This document shows, piece by piece, positions 13,991 through 25,807 of a DNA stretch of 64,000 nt. The stretch comes from Pholis gunnellus. Its lineage: Eukaryota; Chordata; Actinopteri; Perciformes; Pholidae. Below the pieces are notes generated by a model that saw only the letters and a program-made list of their open reading frames with translations, had not been told where the DNA came from and did not search any database. Position numbers and translations under genes: made by a program. The first letter of the stretch is position 1; every line of letters starts with the position of its first letter. Where the stretch lies: the NCBI GenBank assembly GCA_910591455.2, contig OU342816.1:2336769-2400768 (forward strand). The letters are read 5' to 3'.

Positions 13991-15027
13991 TTAACCTCTT
14001 TGTCTGCTCTTGGTTTGTTCTTGTTTGGCTGCTCTTCCCTCTCTCTAGAGGTGTACTTGCCTCACAGCTGCTCTGTCTTTGCCCGCATAGACTCTCTCAT
14101 ACGCTATTCATGAGTTAGCCGTCTTCTGTTTTTAAACATTTATCAACCCGAGATCCAAATTAATTCTCGTTTCGCTTCGGGTCCAATCCTGCTGGTGCTG
14201 AGGGAAACATCTGAAGAGACCCCACAACCAATGTTAGATCTCTACTGAGGTCAAAGCATTGTGATGAAGGTAGCCGTGCAAAGATCAAACGCTGAAAACA
14301 AGAGTTATTGTGGCTTAAATCTGCTGTTTTCAGCACCTTTAAGTGTAGCTATTGGCTCAAAATTGCATGTCAACATGCATACTTTTTTCTATGCTGGGGA
14401 TAAAACAAATAAACCACATTTCAAAATGTTCTATTTGTTTGTTTGTTTTTAAGGTTATTAAGAAATGATGTGTTTTATATTTCCAGCAGCGGAGGTAGGA
14501 TTGAGATAAAGAATAACTGGCAAATAACGTTTCTTTCTGGACCATGCAGAGTAAAAAGAAAGGAAGTCCTTCGGCACACAGGACCCGAGATATAATAAAA
14601 TGTATATCCCCCCTTACATTCAGGCCTATTGAATCCAGATATTGCTGCTCTTATCTTGCGGGCGCCCACTCACCTTACATGCTTTATGATCTATTTCGGG
14701 TCGTGACCAGTAGTTAAAGAGCAAAGATAAAGCTCGCTGGCCAGCGTTCCCCCACTGGGAGCAGCGTTATTGCTCTGCGCTCTGACAGCTTCAGTGGGTG
14801 AAATCGAGTCACCGACTGTTTTAGGGTCCTCTGAAGGGCACTGCAGAGGGAAAGGCAACAAATTCACACCGAGCTAATTCATCTTCCAGGTAGCTAAAAG
14901 ATTATCTGAAGGTCTTCGCGATTCACAACACAGATAATTATGTTGCTGTTGCCAAGATCTGGCCTCTGTTATTTCAGCCCACAGTATGTTATACAGTCTG
15001 TTTATGTTGCAGGGGCTTGTAGAGAAC

Positions 15028-15140
15028 TTGGCAAGTCAAGGCAAGCTTATTTGTATAGCACCTTCTTAAACACAAAGACATTTCAAAGAGCTTTACATAT
15101 GGCAGGAGACAACATTTAAAAGAGTATGAGCAGGAAATAA
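15028..15140 (+). mobile_element. LINE/SINE-type interspersed repeat fragment
   Basis: AAGGCAAGCTTATTTGTATA followed by GCACCTTCTTAAACACAAAG and AAAGAGCTTTACATATGG matches the TTTATTTRTATAGCACCTTTC...AAAGTGCTTTACA start of a repeat I know as very common in teleosts. A second, longer copy starts near 25808. Confidence 0.5.
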
Positions 15141-15276
15141 TGAGCCAGCTTTGATTTCTTTTTAAAAAAAAACATCTTCATGGGCAGAAATGGCTTCAGC
15201 CTTGATTCAAAAGAGTGTAAAGTTTGATCCAGATATGTGTTTCTTAAAGCTAAAGGCTGCTTCGCCGTGTTTAGTT

Positions 15277-15540
15277 TTAAGCTTCACAGCAGTAACCAAT
15301 CCGGTCCCAGAGGACCCGAGCGGTCCGGAGGCTCTGCAGAAGCAGATCAGAGATGTGTTTTGGCCCTAAACCATTTTGTTCTTCATAAACAAGTAATAGT
15401 GTTTTAAAATCAATCCGTATACGCACAGATAGCCAAAGCAGCAATTTGAGACGTGGAGTAATGCATTCTGCTCCTGAGCTGCAGCTCTCTGCTATCCACT
15501 TCATCCAGACTACCACAATAAAAGCATTGCCAGAGCCTCG
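15277..15540 (-). pseudogene. L2-type LINE reverse transcriptase C-terminal relic
   Basis: The minus strand encodes a run containing ITPRLKLLLWLSVRIRIDFK, then TLLLVYEEQNGLGPKHISDLL. This matches the end of L2-type LINE reverse transcriptases (HITPVLKSLHWLPVxxRIDFKILLLVYKALNGLxPxYISDLL). Past ISDLL the match moves to another frame (RSGPLGPDWLL against RSSGTGLL), so a frameshift has broken it. The methionine at the start is not a real start. It is a dead fragment lying antisense in the jade2 intron. Confidence 0.75.
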
Positions 15541-16159
15541 TTTTGGCTCACTGGGTTTTTAAGTAATAGTTTTGGGAAATAAGCTGAGACAGACCACCAA
15601 CAGAGACCAGAGGAAGTCCCAGCTCCCAACTGAGAGGAAGTCACGTGACCCCACATAAATCTGCAACTTGTTGTTTTTGAACAAACAAGATATAATGTGT
15701 GAGCTTTACATACACATAAACAACAAAACTATGGGACATATTTCGCATTTTCTTGCTGTACAAAACTATTCAAACCAGCATGAATGTAGATTTGTGACAG
15801 TTGGCAGGTTTGGGCAGTCTGTCTGAGGTAAACCGTTGTGAAGCATAAGCTACTCGTTTCCTTTTAGCAAAATGTTTCGAGTGAATTTGAGTTTTCTTTG
15901 GTAAACAGTTACGCAGTGTAAATGTCTAGGGCTCTTATTGTGAAAGGTCATAACAAAAGGAACGGATCTGGTTTGCCGTCGTGTCTCCATGTTGTCGTAC
16001 ACTATAGTGTACATTTTAAATAAGTCCGTTCCGCACAACGTGATTGGTTGATGCCTTTATTTGCAGTGCGAAAGCTCAGAACAGTAACAACAAAATATAT
16101 GGACGGGCAAAGTAATTGCAAGAAAGAAAATACCCCCGGTGTGTGTGAAGGCCATTATA

Positions 16160-16346
16160 AGTGCTGGGAGGCGGAGTTTCTTATCTTCGAATAGAGCCAG
16201 GCTAGCTGCTTCCCCTCTTTATGCTAAGCTAACTGTCCACTGGCTGTAACCACACGGACATGAGAGGCGTACAACTCTAACTCTCGACAAGAAAGCAAAT
16301 GAGCTTGTATCTTAAAATGTTAACTTTTCCCTTAAGGTGAACAATA
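16160..16346 (+). mobile_element. Teleost interspersed repeat fragment (AGCCAGGCTAGC family)
   Basis: AGAGCCAGGCTAGCTGCTTC, TTTATGCTAAGCTAACTG, CTGGCTGTAACC, GACATGAGAGG, AACTCTCGACAAGAAAGC and the end AACTTTTCCCTTAAG match the right half of a very abundant teleost non-autonomous repeat. The left half (AGTTTTGGGAAATAAGCTGAG, about 15564-15590) may be a separate, rearranged piece. Confidence 0.6.
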
Positions 16347-18100
16347 AAGCTTGTGTTTGAGTCCTTTTTGAAAATATTAATATTAATATATATATATATA
16401 ATAGCCAACGGCATTGGTTTGATAGCCAGTGACAGATCAGTCAACAATAAACTCCTGTAGCAGATCAATACTTCCTGATTATCGAGCTTCTTCACCAAAG
16501 ATCTGTGTCATGAGCGTCAATACAGGATCAGTAGCTTCACATGTTCGGTGGCGTTTGTTTCGTGCACCCGCCGCGGTTAAAACAAATCATTTGTGCACCT
16601 CAACAACGCTTCGCGGTCGAGATATTTGTCAACCTTAAACTTAAACTTTCTTTTTCTGGCTCTCCGTTCAGCAAATTTACGTCTCTCTCTGACAGGTTTT
16701 CATTTTCATTCATAAATGTGTAATGTTGTGACGGATGAGGATGCCAGGTGGTGGAGTTCTCCAACTGTCCCTGAAGGATCGTGAAAAGGATTTACGACGT
16801 GTCGCACAGGCTATTTGTTTTGACGGTGCAGGTCACTGTGGTGCTGTATCTCTGACTGTGGACAGAGAACCTTTACAGGCACCTTTTACAAGATATACTT
16901 GACATTTTCTTTTAGATATGTTGTCTATAGTTTATTACCAGTATTGCGGTTTTGTGTAACATGGCGTGAGGCATCAGTCTTTGGTCGTCTTGCTTTGGAT
17001 CTCTCGTAGCCACGCTAGTGATCGATGAGAGGAACAGACTGAAGAAAAGCCTTCACACTGATCTGAGCTCTGGGCTCGTGTTTGTTGTGGGGATCTTCTC
17101 TCTGGCTACAAGATGTGAAGCTGTGGAAGCTTGGATTCTACTTCTATAAATAGAAATGTATATTCCCAGGATACATTCTGAGAAGTCCTTTAATGCAATA
17201 TTGATATTTATCTGATGTATGAAACTGGAGGAGATCAGTACCAACATCCAGCTCTCGTGTTTATTTCTTTTTCTTTGCGATGTGAACAACAACAACCGCC
17301 TGCATTTGTTTTGGTTGAATGATTTAACCTTTTTTTTTTATAGCCGTCAATGATTATTGATGTAAAAGCAGCACAATAAACCCATAAATGTTACTAATAG
17401 AAGAAACATACTTAAGCAACATGTGACAAATTGATGAACTGGTCTTGTAATCGCTGCAGAGCTCCTCCTAAAACAAGCTGTCTGCATTTAAGTGCACACT
17501 CCAGTTTGATTATTCCAGTCGGGATTGTCTTGTTAGTAATTAACCCAGGCTCTCCACACTGAGGTTTGGGGTGATATTGGGCCAATTAAAGATCAATAAT
17601 CCCGATCTTTAGCTGGCTGCTTCCTCCCACTTGTGTCTGTGTGTTTCAAGGCCGATGAGCAGTCGATGGAGCTCATTAGTAAGCAGCGCAGGTTTGCAGT
17701 CGATACGCTGGGAGCTGAGAGCGTCGGGTCAGTATAGATCTGAGCTGGAAGTTAGTTGGAGAAGTGAAGAGAGAAAGAAGCCGTTATCACATTTGAGTTT
17801 TTTAGCATATTTCTACACTTTTCACTCTCTGACTGAGATGATATGACAGATTGTTTTAGTCCTCGTGTCAGATGTTTATTGCATCTCTTCCTTTCTCTCT
17901 GTTTGTATGTCAGCAATTTACCACATATCATATCACATATCACTTATGTCAATACCATGAAATCCATTTTTAGACACACACACACACACATGCATGCATT
18001 CCCTCTCTGGTCCCACTGGGTTTATCTCTATCTTAGAGATCAGTTTGGGAATTAGTTCTGACGTAGCTGCTGCCTCTCCACCCGCGGCAGCTTGCGCACG

Positions 18101-18104
<4 letters not shown>

Positions 18105-18141
<37 letters not shown>
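18105..18141. repeat. (CA)18 microsatellite
   Basis: A perfect CA array with a (GCA/CG)-alternating lead-in (GCGCACGCACG). Alternating purine-pyrimidine DNA of this kind can form Z-DNA. Confidence 0.95.
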
Positions 18142-18143
<2 letters not shown>

Positions 18144-18773
18144 TCTTTCAAATGCACCTACACACAACCACCGAATGGAAAGACACTCATTAAAAACTGT
18201 ATGTTTCCATCCACCTGTTGAAATTGTGCATTGAATAGTCAAATATAGGACGACAAATCTCAAAGTTTGAACCGTTTCCTGGCTGAAGAGTGGAAGAGAA
18301 GACATATTAAAACAGAGAATATGCAATAAGTGCTGATGGAACATTTTTCTAATAAATGGTCGGGGCTCCCTGTCACGGTGTCATGGCTCACTGGGACATT
18401 TGAATATAACAGAGCCATTGTTAATCTTATTATTAACATCTCTGCTTTTCCTGCCATGACAGGTCAAAATGTCTCCTGTGCAAAAAGGCTCATTAGAATT
18501 TTCAGGGATGTTTATTGTTCAGAATTGACTGTCGCGGTTGCTTTCAATGTAGTTTACAATGTCCTAACCCCGGTACCTAACCTAAACACATATCTCAAAT
18601 TGTCAAATTTGTGTTTGAATGTAAAACCAAATATCAACCAAATCATTTTTTTTTGTAAAAGTCCAAAGTCCAGTAAAAACTGCACCTCATTTCCATGGCT
18701 GACCTCTTGAAAATGGGCTTAATTTGGCCAATATTTTGATGGAAAGGTCACTAGTAACTCCCTCTCTCTGTCA

Positions 18774-18776
<3 letters not shown>

Positions 18777-18810
<34 letters not shown>

Positions 18811-18836
18811 TGTGACTCAACCACTTTCCCTTGTTT

Positions 18837-18916
<80 letters not shown>

Positions 18917-18976
18917 CAGCCAGACACCTGTTGAAGTAATTAGAGGTTGATGACAGCCAGTGCTCTGCTGACCCCT

Positions 18977-19047
<71 letters not shown>
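18777..19047. repeat. (CA)n-(CA)37-spacer-(GT)34 inverted array cluster
   Basis: Three arrays: CA at 18777-18809, CA at 18841-18914 (74 nt) and GT at 18979-19047 (69 nt). The last two are reverse complements separated by 64 bp, so they form an inverted repeat able to fold into a long hairpin. Confidence 0.95.
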
Positions 19048-19050
<3 letters not shown>

Positions 19051-19237
19051 CTGAATAGCGAGAGGGATTGTGAGAACAAGATATACAGTCAGCAAGTGGA
19101 TTGTGAACATGTGTGCTTACAGTTTGTGTACCATGGTTGTTTATGTGTGTGTGTGCATTAAATTGTAAGGACACGATGAGTGCAGAGGGAGGTGATAACA
19201 CACACTGACGGGTGAGAGAGCCTGACCGTGTGAAGGT

Positions 19238-19238
<1 letters not shown>

Positions 19239-19269
<31 letters not shown>
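19239..19269. repeat. (AG)15 microsatellite
   Basis: A perfect AG array. Confidence 0.95.
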
Positions 19270-21165
19270 CATTGGCTTGGCTCATCACAGTTAATACACT
19301 TGTAATGCTGATTGTCTCGGCCTGTCGTGTCGTGGATGGGGGAGATGGAAAGGAGGTGGGCTCAGTCGCAGAGGCATTAAAGGAGGAGGGAGGATGAAGC
19401 AGGATGAGGAGCGCTAAGAGAAGGAATACTGTTTCCTGGCTGTAAGAAACGTAATAGTTATTGATGGATTAATTATGTTTTATTACTTCTGTCGCAGCCG
19501 GCGTTTTAAATCACTTCTTTGGCTCACCTGCCAAAAAAAGCAAATTACCTGTCACGTTTGATTCACACCGGCCGAATTAATGAACGTCCGCAAATATGTC
19601 ATATTGACTTTGTCATAACCTGACGGTGCCACAAAATGTCAAATTGACCCGACTGGTGAAGGAAAAAGACATTTTAAACGGATAACAGGTGACGTATTTC
19701 CAATTGACACACGTTCTTTGAGCATGTGATTGTTCTTCACTGGCTCATTTCCCCACAATCATTGAGAAAACCCTCTGCGTGGTCACTTCCTGACCTGTTC
19801 AGTGGAAAAAAACATTGTATTCACAACCCGCCTCGGCTGCTCTCAGCATAACAAAAAGTGCACGTTGTTATTTCACTTCAGGCTGGTGAAGATTTCCAGA
19901 GGCAAACAGTCCCTCCTGATTACCAGACTTGTGAAAGTTTTGATGATTTCATAAACTGCAACCACAATAACATCTCTCTTTATCTCTGTGTTTTCCTTTC
20001 GGTGTCCTTGGCTGCGTGTCTATGAGGCTCTCAAAGGTTTTGTTGAACATTTATGAGACTTTGCTGACTCATTTCACCACCTTTTTATACCAAGCAATGT
20101 CAAAGTCTTCCTTCTTTTTTTTATCTCTCCCTTGTAGACTGGTGTGCAATGTTTTATTAAAACGGATTCAACACCCAAATCATGTTGTCAGATTTGTGTC
20201 TGCCGGCAAATGAAAGAAGTGCTGTGTTGGCTGATTCAGTGATTGATAGCTGCTCAGGCTGAATGAATGAGATGAGACAAAGACTGATGTGAAAGAGGAA
20301 AGAACGATGAGTTGTTGGGATGAAATGTTTGAGCACAGGTATGAGGATGGAGGGCTGAATTGTGGAGGAAATAATCGGTAAGCAGGGAGACAGAGGAGAG
20401 AGGCTGCTTGTGCTAAGGGGAGCCAGAAATTTAATTCAGGACACTTCAATTCAAAGGGCTGCTGCCCTGCAACAAAGATTTTGGTTTGAGGACAGGTCTT
20501 TACCTAAATCAAACTAGAAAGGCTCCCTCCAGAGAGTGCAGATCCATTCCAGGTGTGTCTGCAACGCCCACTGCCCGCCGTCTCTGGAGGCAGAGTAGCG
20601 GCTTTGGGTCGGCTATGTGCTCAGCTGTGTTATCGCCATCGACCCGTACCGGCCGGTGAGTGAGGAGTCAGCAGGTAGTCGATGGCAGTATTCGGAAAAA
20701 GGTGGTTCTCCTGAGCATGCGGCCATCACTGGCCACCCAAAACGATATGCAGTTTTCTGCAGCAGAATGTGAGATTAGCAGTGGACAGACACAGAGGAGC
20801 ACACTCACTCACAGATGCAACCAACGTCATGATCCTCCTGCACAACATGCACATTATTCACCATGCTGAGTATATAACTTCTATATATTTCAAAACATAT
20901 ACAACACATTTTGCAGCAAAGCAAGAATACTTTATTTCATTTTCGGGTTTTTCACCAAAGCCCCAAAAAATAAACTGTAGTAGAAAATATGACACACCCA
21001 CACATCATGGAAAGTGGTAAAAAAAGTCAAATAGGACTTTCTTACTGAACAGAGTGATTATTTAACTCCAAACTCCTCTCATCTCTTTCCTTATCTTTAC
21101 CTCCCGTCCTGCTCCCCACTCCCTTGTCCAGGCAGAGGTAGTTGTTTTTGAAAACAGTACAGACA

Positions 21166-21166
<1 letters not shown>

Positions 21167-21221
<55 letters not shown>

Positions 21222-21378
21222 GAGTGTCCTAATCAAAGCCAGGCTCTGCACATTGTGTCCCAGTTGAGCAGCTATTTTTATCTGCGGTGCTCTAACAGGG
21301 ATGGAATGGGTCAGATAGGCCGGGCTGACGAATCCATCAAGACCAACAGATAAACAGTCAGCCTCGTGGACAGGCTGT

Positions 21379-21411
<33 letters not shown>

Positions 21412-21496
21412 GTAGAAGTAAACAAATACACTTTTCTTTATCACAAATGCAAACTCACATACAGGCCTTGCTCTCTTTCTGCCTCTGTATATCCTG

Positions 21497-21536
<40 letters not shown>

Positions 21537-21776
21537 ACAGAGACACATGCACACTTAGGAGGTAGTTCCCATTGTTTTGTGTTGTGTTCCCACCAGTGTA
21601 ATATTCTTCTGGTATATGTGTTTATATCTGTATTCCCTTGTTTTTTTCTGCCTTTTTAATACCTGTGCCTTCCTACACTCTAACACACACACACACACAG
21701 ACACACACACACACATAGTCTGTCCTGTCCCATTAGCACCATGGCAAATCTTCAGGCTCACACATGCATGATGCTG

Positions 21777-21807
<31 letters not shown>
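21167..21807. repeat. Cluster of five (CA)n arrays
   Basis: CA arrays at 21167-21218, 21388-21410 (preceded by GCGCGCGC), 21499-21534, 21684-21714 (two blocks) and 21778-21807, all in the same orientation within 640 bp. Alternating CG and CA at 21381-21410 is a strong Z-DNA-type sequence. Confidence 0.95.
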
Positions 21808-21809
<2 letters not shown>

Positions 21810-22394
21810 TGTGGTTAGAGACACATGATTACTGATTTACCGTGGTGAGAGTTGGCAGAGATCCCGTTTCTGGCTTGTTAGTTTGGGATTCATGTGCTCT
21901 GGCTTGGACCCAATTAGTTTCTCTCCCTTCCTTCCTCTCTCTGCAGTTACTTTGCTGTCATGCCTATGGGTCGGGTAGTCTGTTCAGTATATAACACCTG
22001 AAAAACAACAGTGTGTTCTCTACATAAACGGAGATGATCAGTGTTTGTAATAGCTGCAGCATCTATGAGGACATTAAACTGCTATAAACCTTCACTGTGG
22101 TGTACATGGTGAACGGTAAGGCCACAAGTTTACATTAAGTGCTGTGTGTGTGTGTGTGTGTGTGTTTCTGTGGCCGTGTTTAGAATCACATACTAACTTA
22201 ATATACTTCATGAGCAAGAATGTAGAGTATAAGACGTGAGCTTACTGACCATACTCAACTGCCCCACAATGCATTGCGTCAGGGTGCCTTGAGACCGGCC
22301 ATCAGTCTGGTGAGATTTTACGCCAGGCTATAAGCTGTCACTTTATTACGTTTCTTCATGTTTTTCATGCAACAAAGCAACCGTTAGGATTCCC

Positions 22395-22812
22395 AATACG
22401 GTAAACGTTAGTGTGCAGTACCTTACTATGAAGTACGTTAGTATGCTCTACTTTAGTATGCAGTGTGTTAGGATGTATTACGATAGTTTTCAGTACGTCA
22501 GTGTGCAGTAAGTAAGTATGTATTACGGTAGTATACAGTACCTTAGTATGCAGTAGTTTGGTATGTAGTACATTACTATACAGTACGTTAATATGCTCTA
22601 CTTTAGTATTCAATGCGTTACTGTGCTGTGTGTTAGTATGCAGTGCGTTAATATGTAGTACTTTGGTATGCTGTACGTTAATATGTAGTACTTTGGTATG
22701 CTGTACGTTAATATGTAGTACTTTGGTATGCAGTGTGTTAGTACGTTAACTATGTAGTACTTTGGTATGCTGTACGTTAATATGTAGTACTTTGGTATGC
22801 TGTACGTTAACA
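22395..22812. repeat. Minisatellite, 15-bp unit with 30-bp higher order
   Basis: About 28 tandem copies of a 15-bp unit close to TATGCAGTACGTTAG. At 22650-22812 the copies become near-identical 30-bp dimers (ATATGTAGTACTTTGG plus TATGCTGTACGTTA), for example at 22681 and 22711. Because 15 is divisible by 3, several frames on both strands stay open and read as pentapeptide repeats (CSTLV or VLHTK type). These are not genes. Confidence 0.95.
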
Positions 22813-24450
22813 CTTGTGTAGCTTGCTTTTCTTATATCCTTTTACACAACTATAACTGTCACTTTTCATGCATGCAAACCAAGTGCAACACTATGAATGA
22901 CATCCATGGAATTGCCTGTAAGTGTGCGCTGGTATTCACATATTTAATCTGTAGGAGAGTTGTTTATTCACTGTGACTTCTTCCAACACGGTTGGGCGAC
23001 AGGCTGTATGAACGACGAGCTTTGTGAAGTGGTTCTTTTCCAACATAACCCAGCCATAGCATCCCTCCTATCTCCTATATTATTTAGCAGTAGAGTTACT
23101 GTTCATAAATAAAGTTTATAACCAGTCAACATCGATCCCAGATATTGAAGACACTCATAGTGTTGCATGTCAAAGTTAAGTCCGATTGAACTGTGTGTGA
23201 GCTGAAGAAGTTGGGGTTAATATGAGAATAAGTCTCTCCTCTTTCCTGGAGTTTTCTGTCACATCATCAGTTAACATGGGCGTCCACTCTGTGACTGTGT
23301 TTGATCTGTAGATAAAATGATTTTGTTAGCATGTAACAGCTACAGCTGCCAGGGGACCGCGCCGAATCTTGTTTACTCAGCCCTTTTGCGCCGTCTGTCT
23401 CTCTCCCTACCTGTCTCTCTCTCTCTCTCTCTCTCTCTATTCGATCTATTTCTGTCTCTCTATAAGTCTCAGCCTCTTCACTTCTCTCTCTGCGTCTTCT
23501 TCTCTTGTATGTGTTGCCAATTCAAAATAGCCACACACGCACATTTACAACCACAGCTTTTCTTTGAACATCCATATGCGCTTAGCATAAACATGCACAC
23601 ATTCATCTCCCGGCTCTATTCTCTCCGTCCACTCACACACACACACACACACACACTCGCCTCCTGCTTACAGGGCCATGTGATAGTAATTTGGCAATAT
23701 GGAGGAGCAGGAGGGCTCAGCTGGAGTTTAGGTCTAAGTGGAAGAAGAGTTTACTGGCAGGAAAAAGGAAGTCACCTTTTCATCTCGTTGTCTCATTGCT
23801 TGATGCACATAAACCTGCGATGTTACAGATTGTTGCTTTAATATTAATCTTTATTGAAGTCGTTTTTTAGCCACTAGAAAATAGCAAAACAAACTGAAAA
23901 ACATATTATTAATTACGTTACATATTGTTTTGACAACTTTATCGGCAGACAATTGCCATTTTATACCTCCAACAGACACAGAGCAATATTATCATTCATT
24001 TCAACAATAGATAGTCTCGTTCTTCTTTTAGCTTTTGTTTTGCTAGATGTTCCACTTTCTTCACTTTGTGTCTCCCGTTTGGTGGAGGGCAGGTAGAATA
24101 CAGTGGATTTATCTCTGCGTTTTCCCCTTAAAACTGCTGCTAGAAAGGGGTTTGGTGCACAAAGATAATGCCTATATACCAAAACAATGACCTGAAAGAG
24201 CGATGTAAGGCTGGATCCACTTTTTAAATAATAAATATTGACTGTTAAGCGTCCCTAAGTGTGTGTGTTGTGTTGGTTGTATGATGATTGGGACACGACT
24301 GGACTAAAAGGTGTGTCTGTCTGTATTTATATCCATCTGCAGGTCATAATGTTTATCCTCACTCTCAGGTTCATGTCCCTGCACTCGATCACGGTGATGA
24401 AGATGCAACATGCTGCCCGTGTTTTGTAACGACGATGTCGTGTGTTTCAG

Positions 24451-24568
24451 GTGCGTAACCTGTGCTACATGGTGACACGGAGGGAGAAAATGAAACACAC
24501 CATGTGCGACATCCAGGAGAAGATCTTCCACCTGCAGATACAACTCCTGGAAGAGGACATAGCCGGAG
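24451..24568 (+). CDS. jade2: jade2 exon: helix after the extended PHD finger
   Basis: JADE2 (PHF15) is a nuclear PHD-finger scaffold of the HBO1/KAT7 acetyltransferase complex. This 118-nt exon follows a TGTGTTTCAG acceptor, starts in phase 0 with GTG CGT AAC CTG, and ends at GGA G|GTAAGA, phase 1. It reads VRNLCYMVTRREKMKHTMCD, then IQEKIFHLQIQLLEEDIAG, 39 residues that match the JADE family block just after HLRQDLER. The heptad-like spacing of I, F, L and L in the second half predicts a helix or coiled coil. Family knowledge places it in the Epl1-like region that contacts the acetyltransferase partner. The IFHLQ wording is closer to JADE2 than to JADE1 (IFNL). The preceding exon lies outside the window. 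No start codon applies. Confidence 0.93.
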
Positions 24569-25294
24569 GTAAGAGAGAAAGAAAACACGAGTGTGTCCGC
24601 GGTGATTATTCCAAACATGCCAATGTAAAAGAAAAAAAAAAAGAGCTGTTACCTTTCACCCACTCTAACACTGTAGCCAAGACCGCCAACACACACTCTG
24701 TCCACCCAAAAGAAAAGTGCAATTTGGAAAGCTCAAGTGCATAACGGTTACATCCAAACCCTTGTTGACTGAGTGTGGTGGGTGGACAGTTTTTGGAAAT
24801 GGCCTGTCATCGTTTTTGCACAGCAGGCCACACTCGACACCTGCACGGCCGTGAACCCTGAAATAATAGTTCAGCCGGATATTTTGACACACGGCGTCCA
24901 CATAAATGGAGCTCGATTTCCGATCCACTCCGCTCAGGTGACTGACCTCGGTGCGTTTCGTGCAGCTGCTCTGTGATGGAGAACATGAAGGACAAAGCCG
25001 GGTGGACGACTTGATGCTGCTGTGTTGGCTAGATATCTGCTCAAAACAAGATTTATATTGTTAGTGGGACCACCGGGTTAAATCTGGTGCTTTTTTAGTA
25101 TTCTATTAAAAATCTTTCTTGTATCTTCACCTCTTGTTAGAGTAAGCCAAGTTAGTCTTTTACCTCCCTCGATTGTCTTCATTATAATCACTTTACCTGG
25201 AAACCACAAAACTCCACATAAAGGAGCCAGTTATAATCATGGTCATAGTAAACCAGACGGCACACACCTGGAAACAAATGTGGAAGTGTCTTAA

Positions 25295-25774
25295 ATGTCC
25301 GTTTTTATTGAAGTCTATGAGAAAATGACCTTACTTCTCACTTAATTTATTTCCTGTAAACATGAGTTTATGGTCTCAATATCTAGTTTCAAGTCTTCTT
25401 CAATGCAGCATGATGTTCATTTAGTAGATTATGGTCCATTTAGAGTCATAAAGCAGGGGATGCTTGAGGGCGGGGCTACACGGTGATTGACAGGTCTCTA
25501 CCACGGTGTTGTCCGGTCTGTAAGTTTTGAAGTTGTCTGTGTTTTTATCTTTCAACTTTAACTCTTTCACAGTGTGTTTTGATTGTGACCTTTTTAGTCA
25601 CCAAAAAAATGTTTTAGCCAGCGTTCGGTTGTACTTCGCTCGTATCACTTCTGGTTGCAAAAAAAACAAGATGGCGTCGGCCAAAATGCCAAACGTGAGG
25701 CTTCAAAACAGCAGTCCACAAACCAATGGGTCACGTCGCGGTGACTACGTCCTATTTGTATATCCAGTCTATGT
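25295..25774 (+). mobile_element. Dispersed repeat family R1, copy B (CTCF-like motif lost)
   Basis: It shares the core with copy A: GAAGTCTATGAGAAAATGAC, CATGAGTTTATGGTCTCAAT, CAAGTCTTCTTCAATGCAGC and GATTGACAGGT. It keeps the longer internal segment (AGTTTTGAAGTTGTCTGTG to TTCTGGTTGC). The first bases after AAATGTCC are replaced by GTTTTTATT, so the CCACCAGGGGGC motif seen in the other copies is missing. Confidence 0.75.
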
Positions 25775-25807
25775 AGTAAACTAATTTCTATAACAATAAT
25801 GATAACA

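Larger units (their letters stand above)
71..24450 (+). other. jade2: Upstream intron of jade2, 5' end outside the window
   Basis: No exon was found here. I looked for the JADE PHD finger, the extended PHD finger and the segment that ends in HLRQDLER just before the first visible exon, and saw none, so the intron is at least 24.4 kb. It holds ordinary AT-rich non-coding DNA, scattered repeats listed separately, and GC-rich patches at about 420-560 and 8820-9120. Several low-repeat stretches (about 9830-10130, 11590-11710, 14640-14990, 17440-17720, 19440-19950) may hold conserved non-coding elements, but that cannot be shown from one sequence. Confidence 0.7.

Noticed and set aside
20611..20655. 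Short GPCR-like string (GYVLSCVIAIDPYRP) followed by a GTGAGT donor-like site
   Set aside because: It resembles the end of transmembrane helix 3 with a DRY motif, but the Arg position is Pro, a stop codon lies just upstream in frame, and nothing downstream continues a receptor. Most likely coincidence.
22365..22813. Pentapeptide-repeat-like proteins on both strands
   Set aside because: They are translations of the 15-bp minisatellite, which keeps frames open in both directions.
23317..23841. 174-codon open frame on the + strand
   Set aside because: Largely translated (CT)n and (CA)n (SLSLSLSL, THTHTHT); no domain.
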